23,131 nt of DNA from DASWIG01 sp965371445 (GCA_965371445.1 CBDUYN010000164.1:1-23131); one strand, 5' to 3'. Counted from the first letter of the stretch, positions 1-6,025 are shown. A program made the numbers and translations. The notes: generated from the sequence alone by a model not told the origin.

Positions 1-1
1 A

Positions 2-94
2 GACGGCGACGTCATCCAGCTCGGCCGCGAGGTCACGCTCGAGTACTACAGCCCCCCGCCCCTCTCCGCGCGCCCCACCCGGACCCAGCACTAG
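2..94 (+). CDS. 3' end of a protein with an FHA-like C-terminus (partial)
   Basis: Only the last 30 codons are present; the gene begins outside the window and stops at TAG 92-94. The visible residues start DGDVIQLGREVTLEYYSP and then run into a Pro/Arg-rich tail. A Gly-Asp-x-Ile-x-Leu-Gly stretch followed by a beta-strand is typical of the last strands of forkhead-associated (FHA) domains, which bind phosphothreonine peptides. That would fit the Hanks-type kinase further along the window, but the fragment is too short to prove it. Codon use is strongly GC3-biased, as in the neighbours. It converges on the XRE-type gene, with a perfect 20-bp inverted repeat between them. Confidence 0.55.
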   Translation, partial: DGDVIQLGREVTLEYYSPPPLSARPTRTQH

Positions 95-100
95 CGGGGC

Positions 101-120
101 GGGCGCACGGCCGTGCGCCC
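101..120. terminator. Perfect 20-bp inverted repeat between convergent genes
   Basis: GGGCGCACGGCCGTGCGCCC is its own reverse complement. As RNA it folds into an 8-bp GC-rich stem with a GGCC loop on either strand. It lies 6 bp after the stop of the FHA-like gene and 10 bp after the end of the opposing XRE gene, the usual place for a shared bidirectional terminator. No T-tract follows on either side, so a canonical intrinsic terminator is not shown; it could instead be an RNA-end-stabilising hairpin. Confidence 0.45.
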
Positions 121-130
121 CCTACGGGTG

Positions 131-589
131 TCAAGGCGTGGTTTCGTCTTCGTTGCGTTCTCCGGGCTCAAGATCTTCGAGAGCTCCGCTCGTCTTGAGC
201 TCCCAGAGCGTCGCCTCGCACCGCTCCAGGCGCTGGCGGAGCTCGCGAACCGACTCCACTCCGTAGCCGTAGATGTCGGCGACGTCGCGGGTCACGACGA
301 GGCTCGCCCTACGCCGCGCGCTGCGCCGCCGCGGCGGCCAGTAGGGATAGAGCTCGGCGAAGAAATGCCCCGGCGACGTGCCGAGCGAGTCAAGGATGCG
401 CGCCAGGTGGGAGAGCTTGAGGTCGATGTTGCCGCACAGCAGCTGCGCCAGGTAACCCCGGGAAAAGCCGCTCCGGGCCTCGATCTCGCGTCGCGGGACG
501 TCGGAGTCCTCGATCAGGTCACGCAGATGGCGCAACGCCCGGCGGGTCTGGGCAAGAGCCTCTGTGGCGGCTCCTCGTTGGCGTTCCAA
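131..589 (-). CDS. Small XRE-type HTH regulator
   Basis: A 152-aa product if translation starts at TTG 587-589. The frame is open up to ATG 758-760, but that start would place a TetR-type operator and the probable promoter inside the gene, so the shorter form is preferred. Residues about 20-80 form an XRE-like helix-turn-helix: the core around VPRREIEARSGFSRGYLAQL matches the helix-turn-recognition-helix pattern. It is followed by a helix ending in SLGTSPGHFFAELYP, a common close to Cro/C1-type domains. A basic linker (PPRRRSARRR) leads to a C-terminal helix at about 105-135 with coiled-coil character, perhaps for dimerisation. It diverges from the TetR gene. A perfect 12-bp palindrome 32 bp upstream of the chosen start suggests autoregulation (inference). 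The target is unknown. Confidence 0.7.
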   Translation of the reverse strand: MERQRGAATEALAQTRRALRHLRDLIEDSDVPRREIEARSGFSRGYLAQLLCGNIDLKLSHLARILDSLGTSPGHFFAELYPYWPPRRRSARRRASLVVTRDVADIYGYGVESVRELRQRLERCEATLWELKTSGALEDLEPGERNEDETTP

Positions 590-620
590 AGGCGTCGGGT
601 GGGCTGGCTCGGTGGTCCGT

Positions 621-632
621 ATACCGCGGTAT
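621..632. promoter_or_regulatory. 12-bp perfect palindrome, candidate XRE autoregulatory operator
   Basis: ATACCGCGGTAT is a perfect palindrome about 32 bp upstream of the preferred XRE start. It overlaps the last bases of a candidate minus-strand -10 (TACGAT, 636 to 631), so a bound repressor would block that promoter. Its sequence differs from the TetR-type operators further on. Assignment to the XRE protein rests on position only. Confidence 0.4.
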
Positions 633-659
633 CGTAGCTCCCCAGGCCCGCTTGTGCAA
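631..659 (-). promoter_or_regulatory. Candidate promoter for the XRE gene
   Basis: On the minus strand TTGCAC (659 to 654) and TACGAT (636 to 631) are separated by 17 bp, a standard sigma70-like spacing. Matches to consensus are moderate (3/6 and 4/6). The predicted transcript would begin near 624 and have a leader of about 35 nt before the TTG start. Confidence 0.35.
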
Positions 660-731
660 GCGGCACGGAGAGCGCAAGAGCCAATCCCGAGCGAAAAAAA
701 CCTTGACCTCGGCCGGACTTTGCGAGACGCT

Positions 732-750
732 TTACCGACCGGTAGGTAAG
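732..750. promoter_or_regulatory. TetR-type operator, distal copy
   Basis: TTACCGACCGGTAGGTAAG is a near-perfect inverted repeat centred on CCGG at 739-742. It is identical over 19 bp to the copy at 801-820, and the centres are exactly 70 bp apart. The form resembles TetR-family operators of the TACCGACCG-type described for fatty-acid regulators such as PfmR of Thermus thermophilus (from memory). It lies between the divergent XRE and TetR genes and could control both. Confidence 0.7.
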
Positions 751-800
751 CCGCTTGCATCCGACAAGCGGGAGCCAGCCGTATCCTTTGACCGAAGGCA

Positions 801-820
801 CTTACCGACCGGTAGGTAAG
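801..820. promoter_or_regulatory. TetR-type operator, proximal copy
   Basis: CTTACCGACCGGTAGGTAAG is a 20-bp pseudopalindrome whose two arms differ at only one symmetric pair (GA versus TA). It ends 23 bp before the TetR ATG, so a bound dimer would block the tetR-acyl-CoA dehydrogenase transcript. Together with the copy at 732-750 it suggests cooperative or looped repression by the adjacent TetR protein. Confidence 0.75.
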
Positions 821-843
821 ACGTTTTGATAAGCCCGCGAAGC

Positions 844-1497
844 ATGACGGACAACCACAAGCTCTTCGACGACGAGCGCGCCGGCGCGATCTACCGTACG
901 GCGGCCCGGATGATTTACGAGAACGGCTTCGACGCCACGTCGATGAGCCAGATCGCGGACGCGGTCCAGCTCACGAAGCCCGGTCTCTACTACTACGTCA
1001 AGGGCAAGAAAGAGCTGCTCCACGCGATCATGGGCTTCGCGATGGACCTCCTGGAGGCGGAGGTGATCCGTCCGGCCGAGAAGATTGCCGATCCTGTCGA
1101 GCGTCTGCGGGCGATCGTCGCGGAGCACGCGCGGCTCCTGACGCACGAGAAAGGGACCCTCGCCATCCTGATCGACGAGGTCGACGGTCTTTCGGAGAAG
1201 TACCGCCAGGAGATCGTGGGTCGCAAGCGCCGCTACCTCGACTTCGTCCGTTCGACGCTCGAGGAGCTGCGCCAGGCCGGCCGGCTTCGCGACGTCGACA
1301 CGACCGTGGCGGCGTTTTCCATGCTGGGCATGGTCATGTGGCTCGCGCGCTGGTACTCGGCCGACGGTCGCCTGCGCAGCAGCGAGGTGGTCCGCGACGT
1401 CACCGAGATCGCTCTCGGGGGCCTGCTGCGCGAGCCGGGACAAGCGGCGCAAGGAATTTCCAAAATCACGAGCGGTACCGAGCACGACGTGTCGTAG
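844..1497 (+). CDS. TetR-family regulator, probably of the downstream fatty-acid operon
   Basis: A 217-aa protein of typical TetR length. The N-terminal DNA-binding domain spans about residues 10-60, with the HTH in residues 33-59 (SMSQIADAVQLTKPGLYYYV, followed by the usual KGKKELL helix). The rest is the all-helical ligand/dimer domain, including AFSMLGMVMWLARWY near residues 155-170. ATG 844 is chosen over TTG 826 because it gives the standard N-terminus; no clear Shine-Dalgarno sequence precedes it. Two TetR-type operators lie upstream, and the acyl-CoA dehydrogenase gene starts 33 bp after the stop. By analogy with acyl-CoA-responsive TetR regulators (FadR/PfmR types) it probably represses itself and the dehydrogenase operon and is released by an acyl-CoA ligand (inference). 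Confidence 0.88.
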   Translation: MTDNHKLFDDERAGAIYRTAARMIYENGFDATSMSQIADAVQLTKPGLYYYVKGKKELLHAIMGFAMDLLEAEVIRPAEKIADPVERLRAIVAEHARLLTHEKGTLAILIDEVDGLSEKYRQEIVGRKRRYLDFVRSTLEELRQAGRLRDVDTTVAAFSMLGMVMWLARWYSADGRLRSSEVVRDVTEIALGGLLREPGQAAQGISKITSGTEHDVS

Positions 1498-1529
1498 TCG
1501 GTACCGACCTAGAAAGGAGAAGCTCCAAG

Positions 1530-3419
1530 ATGGGCAAGCAGACAGAAATCACCGAACAGGACGCCCGCGAGGTCGCCGAGGACTCGCGCCAGCAGGAGTG
1601 GACGCAGCCGAGCTTCATACGCGAGATGTTTCTCGGCAACCTGCGCACCGACCTCATCTTCCCCTATCCTCTGGAGGAGGAGCGCGGCGAGTTCGTGGCC
1701 TTCTACAACGCCTTGAAGGAGTTCCTCGTCGAGCACGTCGACTCGGAGGCGATCGACACGACGGGCGAGTACCCCGAGGAGATGGTCGACGGCCTGCGCA
1801 AGCTCGGCGCTTTCGGCATGAAGATCCCCAAGGAGTACGGCGGCCTGGGCTTCAACCAGATCGAGTACGCGAAGGTCATGGAGCTGCTCGGCACCCGCGA
1901 CGGCAACGTCGCGGCGCTGCTCTCGGCCCACCAGTCGATCGGCGTGCCGCAGCCGCTCAAGCTCTTCGGCACCGAGGAGCAGAAAAAGGAATACCTGCCA
2001 CGCTGCGCCCGCGGTGAGATCTCGGCGTTCGCCCTGACCGAGATGGGCGTGGGATCGGACCCGGCGCGCATGGCGACGACGTTCGAGGAGACGCCGGAGG
2101 GCGACGCCTACGTGCTGAACGGCGAGAAGCTGTGGTGCACGAACGGGACGATGGCGAGCCTGCTGGTGGTGATGGCGCGGCGCGCCGACTCGAAAAAGAT
2201 CAGCGCGTTCGTGGTCGAGACCGACTGGAAAGGCGTCAAGGTCGAGCACCGCTGCCACTTCATGGGCTTGAAGGCGCTCTCCAACGCGGTCATAAGCTTC
2301 AAGGACGTCCGGGTGCCGAAGAAAAACCTCATCGGCGCGGAGGGGCGGGGCTTGAAGATCGCGCTCACCACCTTGAACGACGGGCGCCTCTCGATTCCCA
2401 ACGGCTCGGTCGGCACCGCGAAAGCCGCGCTTCGGATCTGCCGCGAGTGGTCGAGCGAGCGGGTGCAGTGGGGCCGTCCGGTCGGCAAGCACGAGGCGGT
2501 CGCCCACAAGATCGCCGACATGGCCGCGACCACCTACGCCATGGAGTCGGTCACCAAGCTCGCGACCGAGATGTCGAACCGCGGCGAGGTCGACATCCGC
2601 CTGGAGGCGGCGGCTGCCAAGGAGTGGGTCTCGTGTCGCACCTGGGAGATCGTCGACGACACCATGCAGATCCGCGGCGGCCGGGGCTATGAGACCGTGG
2701 CCTCGCTCAAGAGCCGTGGCGAGAAGGCGATCCCGGTCGAGCGGATGATGCGCGACTACCGCATCAACAAGATCTTCGAAGGGTCCTCCGAGATCATGCA
2801 TCTCTTCATGGCCCGCGAGGCGGTCGACAAGCACCTCCAGGTGGCCGGCGGGTTCATCGACCCGAGAAAGAGCGCCGCCGAGAAAGTCCAGGCGCTGCCC
2901 GACATGCTCGCCTTCTACGCCTCCTGGTACCCGAGCTGCTGGGTGCCCCACGGCGGGAGCTTCTCGCAGTTCGGCAAACTCTCCCGTCAGATGCGCTTCG
3001 TCGAGCGCAGCTCCCGGCGGCTGGCACGGGAGGTCTTCCACGGCATGGTGGTGCACCAGGCGGGCCTGGAGAAAAAGCAGGCTTTCCTCTTCCGCCTGGT
3101 CGACATCGCCAACGAGCTGTTCGCCATGGCGGCCTCGATCGCCCGGGCGCGGACGCTGCGCAAGGCCGGCCGGCCGGAGGCGCGGCCGGCCGAGGAGCTG
3201 ACGGATCTCTTCTGCCGCAACGCGCGGCGCAAGGTCCGCCGCCTCTTCCAGGACCTGTGGTCGAACGACGACGCGGCGAAGTACCGGGTGGCCCAGAGCG
3301 TCCTCCAGGGCAAGCACCTGTGGCTCGAGGCGCTGCTCGAGGGCCTCGAGGAGACGGCGCCGGCCGAGCCGGCGAAGGCCGAGCCCGTACCGGCCCGGCC
3401 CATGGCTCTGGCCAGCTGA
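1530..3419 (+). CDS. Acyl-CoA dehydrogenase, VLCAD/ACAD9-like
   Basis: A 629-aa flavoenzyme expected to catalyse the first alpha,beta-oxidation step of fatty acyl-CoA and pass electrons to ETF. The start at ATG 1530 has a strong AAAGGAG about 10 nt upstream. The N-terminal helical domain covers about 50-165, the middle beta-domain begins with ALTEMGVGSDPARMATT (168-184), and the C-terminal helical domain includes MQIRGGRGYE (379-388) and RDYRINKIFEGSSEIM (408-423). Glu417 sits at the catalytic-base position of the MCAD-type IYEG motif. A further helical region of about 170 residues (450-610), with a Pro/Ala/Glu tail, makes it long like the very-long-chain enzymes VLCAD and ACAD9, whose extra domain binds membrane. 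It follows the TetR gene and is directly abutted by the XdhC-like gene (stop TGA then ATG). Confidence 0.92.
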   Translation: MGKQTEITEQDAREVAEDSRQQEWTQPSFIREMFLGNLRTDLIFPYPLEEERGEFVAFYNALKEFLVEHVDSEAIDTTGEYPEEMVDGLRKLGAFGMKIPKEYGGLGFNQIEYAKVMELLGTRDGNVAALLSAHQSIGVPQPLKLFGTEEQKKEYLPRCARGEISAFALTEMGVGSDPARMATTFEETPEGDAYVLNGEKLWCTNGTMASLLVVMARRADSKKISAFVVETDWKGVKVEHRCHFMGLKALSNAVISFKDVRVPKKNLIGAEGRGLKIALTTLNDGRLSIPNGSVGTAKAALRICREWSSERVQWGRPVGKHEAVAHKIADMAATTYAMESVTKLATEMSNRGEVDIRLEAAAAKEWVSCRTWEIVDDTMQIRGGRGYETVASLKSRGEKAIPVERMMRDYRINKIFEGSSEIMHLFMAREAVDKHLQVAGGFIDPRKSAAEKVQALPDMLAFYASWYPSCWVPHGGSFSQFGKLSRQMRFVERSSRRLAREVFHGMVVHQAGLEKKQAFLFRLVDIANELFAMAASIARARTLRKAGRPEARPAEELTDLFCRNARRKVRRLFQDLWSNDDAAKYRVAQSVLQGKHLWLEALLEGLEETAPAEPAKAEPVPARPMALAS

Positions 3420-3740
3420 ATGCGCGACCTTCTTGAGGAGATCGAGACCTGGCGGCAAGACGGCCGCCAGGTCGCCCTGGCGACCGTCGTCAAGGTCTGG
3501 GGCTCGGCGCCGCGGCCCCTCGGCGCCAAGATGGCGGTGACCGCCGACGGCCGGATCGCCGGCTCGGTGAGCGGCGGCTGCGTCGAGGGGGCGGTCTACG
3601 AGGAGGCCCAGGCGGTGCTGCGCGACGGGCGCCCCAAGCTCATCCACTTCGGGGTCAGCCAGGACGACGCCTGGGCCGTCGGCCTGACCTGCGGCGGCAA
3701 GATCGACGTCTTCCTCGAGCGCCTCGCTGAGGACCCCTGA
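3420..3740 (+). CDS. XdhC/CoxI N-terminal domain protein
   Basis: A 106-aa stand-alone copy of the XdhC_CoxI N-terminal domain. Visible family motifs are ATVVKVWGSAPRPLGAKM (21-38), GSVSGGCVEGAV (48-59) with its conserved Cys, and LTCGGKIDVFLE (89-100). XdhC-type proteins bind molybdenum cofactor and help sulfurate and insert it into xanthine dehydrogenase- or CO dehydrogenase-type hydroxylases. The ATG begins at the base right after the dehydrogenase stop codon, indicating translational coupling. The Rossmann half that usually follows in the same chain is encoded by the next gene, 11 bp downstream, so the two may form a hetero-complex. No hydroxylase structural gene is in the window. Confidence 0.85.
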   Translation: MRDLLEEIETWRQDGRQVALATVVKVWGSAPRPLGAKMAVTADGRIAGSVSGGCVEGAVYEEAQAVLRDGRPKLIHFGVSQDDAWAVGLTCGGKIDVFLERLAEDP

Positions 3741-3751
3741 GGCGGCAGCAC

Positions 3752-4516
3752 GTGAAACGCGAGATCTACCATGAGCTGCGCCGCTCCCTCGCCGAGGACC
3801 GTCTCTTCGCCCTGGCGACGGTGGTCGGCGGTCCCGAGGAGCTTTTGGGGAATCAGCTCCTGATTTGGGGAGACGGCACGACCCGGGGCGAGCTCGGCGC
3901 CCCGGAGCTTCTGGACGCGGTCCGTGAGCGCGCCGGGGAGGCCTTCCGGAGCTTTGCGGGCGAGCGCTTCGACGTCCGCGTGGGCGAGCGTTCAGCCGAC
4001 GTCTTCCTCGAAGTCCATCCACCGCGCAAGAAGCTGGTCGTGGTCGGCGCGGTGCATGTGGCGATCCCGCTCGTCGCTTTTGCCAAGGAGCTCGGTTTTC
4101 GCACCTACGTCGTCGATCCGCGGACCGCCTTTGCGACCCCCGAGCGCTTCGCCCACGCCGACGAGCTGTTGACCCTCTGGCCCGAGGAGGCGCTCGCCAA
4201 GATAGGGCTCGACGAATCCACCTATCTGGCGCTCCTCTCGCACGACTTGAAGCTCGACGTCCCGGCCATAATGGCAGCCCTTCGAAGCCCGGTGCGCTAC
4301 ATCGGCGCGCTGGGCTCGAAGAAAACTCACGCCAGGCGTCTCGCGGCGCTCCGGGAGGAGGGTCTCGCCGAAGCGGACCTCGCCACGATCCACAACCCGA
4401 TCGGGTACGACCTGGGAGGACGCCGGGCCGAGGAAATGGCCGTCGCGATCCTCGCCGAGGTCGTCGCCGTGAGCCACGGCCAGGGGCTGAAACGCGGCAC
4501 CGCGGAGCCGCGGTGA
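3752..4516 (+). CDS. XdhC-family protein with C-terminal Rossmann domain
   Basis: A 254-aa protein starting at GTG 3752. Residues about 5-85 resemble a degenerate XdhC_CoxI N-domain (LFALATVVGGPEELLGNQLL) that lacks the Cys-containing GGC and CGG motifs. Residues 93-245 form the XdhC C-terminal Rossmann domain: KLVVVGAVHVAIPL (94-107), the TYVVDPR strand end, YIGALGSKKTHARR (183-196) and HNPIGYDLGGRRAEEMAVAI (214-233). The family acts in maturation of molybdenum hydroxylases. The intact Cys-bearing N-domain is on the preceding gene, which suggests division of labour between two subunits. Its stop overlaps the GTG start of the MocA-like gene. Confidence 0.85.
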   Translation: MKREIYHELRRSLAEDRLFALATVVGGPEELLGNQLLIWGDGTTRGELGAPELLDAVRERAGEAFRSFAGERFDVRVGERSADVFLEVHPPRKKLVVVGAVHVAIPLVAFAKELGFRTYVVDPRTAFATPERFAHADELLTLWPEEALAKIGLDESTYLALLSHDLKLDVPAIMAALRSPVRYIGALGSKKTHARRLAALREEGLAEADLATIHNPIGYDLGGRRAEEMAVAILAEVVAVSHGQGLKRGTAEPR

Positions 4517-5145
4517 GAGGTCACGGCGCCGCGCTCGTCGCCGGCGTGGTCCTCGCCGCTGGACGCTCCGTCCGTTTTCACGGACACCCCAAACAGCTGA
4601 TCGACTGGGTCGGCGAGCCGCTCCTGCTGTGCACCGTTCGTACGGCGCTCGCGTCGCGGCTCGCCCAGGTCGTGGTGGTCCTCGGCCACGCCGCCGACGA
4701 GATCGCCCCCGTCCTCGACGGGCTCGACGTCGAGGTCGTCTGCAACCCGGCCTACGCCTCGGGCCTCGCCTCCTCGGTCCGCGCCGGCCTCGGTAGGGTC
4801 GATCCAGGGGCCCAGGCGGCGATCTTTCTGCCGTCGGACCAGCCGTTTCTGACCAGCACGCTCGTCGATCGGCTCCTCGCCGCCTACGCCGCCTCGCCGA
4901 AGAGGATCGTCGTGCCGGCCGCCGTCGGCCGCCGGGGCGCCCCCGTCCTCTGGGACCGCTCGCTCTTCGGCGAGCTCGGGGCTCTTACGGGCGACACCGG
5001 GGGACGATCCATCCTGGAGCGTCACGGGAACGAAATCCTCGCGGTCGAGGTCCAGGACCCTCTGGAGCTCGCCGACCTCGACAGCGAGCAAGACCACCGT
5101 CGCCTGCTGGCCGAGCACGCCCGGCGCCGCGGGCAGGGGCAGTAG
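4513..5145 (+). CDS. mocA: MocA/MobA-like molybdenum cofactor nucleotidyltransferase
   Basis: A 210-aa NTP-transferase-fold protein. The nucleotide-binding loop VVLAAGRSVRFHGHPKQL (12-29) matches LAAGxSxRxGxxK, although the usual Met-Gly is replaced by Phe-His-Gly. FLPSDQPFLT (105-114) carries the metal-binding Asp, and NPAYASGLASSVRAGL (78-93) is the conserved N-P-x-[WY]-x-x-G-x-x-x-S segment. Family members transfer CMP or GMP to molybdopterin (MocA/MobA) and often sit beside xdhC and xanthine or CO dehydrogenase genes. GTG 4513 overlaps the previous stop by 4 nt. Together with the two XdhC genes it makes a molybdenum-hydroxylase maturation set. CTP versus GTP specificity cannot be read here with certainty. 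Confidence 0.82.
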   Translation: MRGHGAALVAGVVLAAGRSVRFHGHPKQLIDWVGEPLLLCTVRTALASRLAQVVVVLGHAADEIAPVLDGLDVEVVCNPAYASGLASSVRAGLGRVDPGAQAAIFLPSDQPFLTSTLVDRLLAAYAASPKRIVVPAAVGRRGAPVLWDRSLFGELGALTGDTGGRSILERHGNEILAVEVQDPLELADLDSEQDHRRLLAEHARRRGQGQ

Positions 5146-5266
5146 GTGGCATGAGTCTTGCTCGCGTTGAAGGACAAGGAGTCCGTGGTGCTGGAAGAAA
5201 ATCTCAGGCCGCACCGAACGTTTTGGGCCGCTCGCGCGTCTAAGTAGGTAAGAGGCAGCGACGGTG

Positions 5267-5476
5267 ATGCTCATGCCACGATATCCGGAGATCCAGGTCC
5301 GATTGCATAGCCGCAATCCCTTCGCCTTGGTGAGCGCGGTTCGCCAGGCCCTGCGCCGTTCCCACGTCGATGCGGGGGAGATCGACCGTTTCACGGAGGA
5401 AGCTCTGCGAGAGGAAGAGCCACGCCGCGTCAGGGAAATCTGCCAGGCATGGGCGGCAGTTGAGATTCGCGGCTGA
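5267..5476 (+). CDS. Small conserved-type protein, 69 aa
   Basis: The product reads PEIQVRLHSRNPFALVSAVR, then a helix-rich part with ALRRSHVDAGEIDRFTEEAL and a Trp near the C-terminus. This resembles, from memory, a widespread unnamed family of about 70-aa proteins with the pattern YPxIxVxL-NAFxLxxxVxxALRxAG-EIxxFxxEA-W. No enzymatic motif is visible. ATG 5267 lies 11 nt after an AGAGG; GTG 5264 or ATG 5273 are also possible. It follows the molybdenum-cofactor genes after a 121-bp gap and ends before a hairpin at 5503-5519. Function unknown. Confidence 0.65.
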   Translation: MLMPRYPEIQVRLHSRNPFALVSAVRQALRRSHVDAGEIDRFTEEALREEEPRRVREICQAWAAVEIRG

Positions 5477-5502
5477 GGATCTTGCGGTCGGCACCTCTTC
5501 AG

Positions 5503-5519
5503 GCAGGGTAAAACCCTGC
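5503..5519 (+). terminator. Perfect hairpin downstream of the small gene
   Basis: GCAGGGT-AAA-ACCCTGC forms a 7-bp perfect stem with a 3-nt loop, 27 bp after the stop codon of the 69-aa gene. Only TT follows before a C-run, so it is a weak intrinsic terminator or a 3'-end stabiliser. It separates this gene from the promoter of the next. Confidence 0.5.
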
Positions 5520-5565
5520 TTCCCGCCGGAGGCACGTTTTCGCCCTCTTGACCGTGAAATTGGCC

Positions 5566-5595
5566 TTGACCCGTCAAGGATCGTTGTTGTACAAT
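5566..5595 (+). promoter_or_regulatory. Strong sigma70-like promoter for the 90-aa leader-like peptide gene
   Basis: TTGACC (5566-5571) and TACAAT (5590-5595) are separated by 18 bp, giving 5/6 matches at each hexamer and the best promoter seen in the window. Transcription would start near 5602 with a leader of about 80 nt. The -35 is embedded in the inverted repeat TTGAC-CC-GTCAA (5566-5577), and another TTGACC occurs 18 bp upstream (5548-5553). Both suggest binding by a regulator (inference). Confidence 0.7.
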
Positions 5596-5683
5596 GCCCT
5601 TGAGAGGATCAGACGGCATCCAGTTGGCCGCGGACCTACAAGCGCGACCGGTGTCGTAAACCAGTCAGCCAAGGAGGATCACC

Positions 5684-5956
5684 ATGTTGTGTCCAGTGAA
5701 TACGGCCCCCCAACTCTTCCCCGACAGCACGACGGCTGTCTCCGTCGAAGCCCACGCGGACTTCTTCAAAGGACTCGTGCGTGACGAGAGCCTCCGCGAG
5801 GAGCTGACGGCTCGTCCCCTGGAGACGCTTGCGGCGTACGGCATCTATGTCGATTCGCGGCAGGTTCCCTCTCAGGTGACCTTGCCCGGTGAGAAGCAGC
5901 TGGCGCAGACCTTTGCCTACATCGCTGGCCCCATGTTCGGCTACTTCTTCCTCTAA
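5684..5956 (+). CDS. Candidate RiPP precursor-like peptide, 90 aa, NHLP-leader-like body with aromatic tail
   Basis: The gene has a strong AAGGAGG 7 nt before ATG and its own promoter. Residues 24-54 (HADFFKGLVRDESLREELTA, then RPLETLAAYGI) match the F-x-x-L-x-x-D-x-x-[LF]-R-x-x-[LF]-x-x-x-P-x-x-[AT]-L-x-x-x-G-I pattern of nitrile-hydratase-like leader peptides and related putative modified peptides. A VPSQVTLPGEKQL segment (61-73) follows, as LP-rich ends of such leaders do. The last 14 residues (77-90) are hydrophobic and aromatic, ending GPMFGYFFL, and would be the core or an interaction tail. There is a single Cys (residue 3) and the core is not Ser/Thr/Cys-rich, which is unusual for lanthipeptide or azole substrates. 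No maturase or exporter is adjacent, so the RiPP call is an inference. It could also be a small structural or targeting protein. Confidence 0.6.
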   Translation: MLCPVNTAPQLFPDSTTAVSVEAHADFFKGLVRDESLREELTARPLETLAAYGIYVDSRQVPSQVTLPGEKQLAQTFAYIAGPMFGYFFL

Positions 5957-6025
5957 GGCGCCTTTCAGGGCCGTCCATGACGGTTCCGACGGGCCGGGAG
6001 AGGATCTCCCCACCCCTGCTTCCTG

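Noticed and set aside
703..731. TTGACC with a -10 position before the tetR gene
   Set aside because: The -35-like TTGACC is good, but no acceptable -10 lies 16-18 bp downstream (GACGCT), so the tetR promoter is left unassigned.
590..760. N-terminal extension of the XRE protein to ATG 760
   Set aside because: It would translate through a TetR-type operator, the 12-bp palindrome and a candidate promoter, and the extra residues have no protein-like pattern.
1509..4022. Very long minus-strand frame opposite the acyl-CoA dehydrogenase and XdhC genes
   Set aside because: Antisense shadow created by high GC3; low-complexity Arg/Leu/Ala/Gly text with no motif.
5151..5243. 30-codon frame after the MocA-like gene (starts MSLARVEGQGVRG)
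   Set aside because: No Shine-Dalgarno sequence, no family likeness, composition close to random; length too short to support.
5146..5279. Inverted 10-mers GTGGCATGAG (5146-5155) and CTCATGCCAC (5270-5279) flanking a 114-bp spacer
   Set aside because: Possible ends of a small element, but the spacer has no recognisable content, no target-site duplication was seen, and the right arm overlaps the start of the 69-aa gene. Probably chance.
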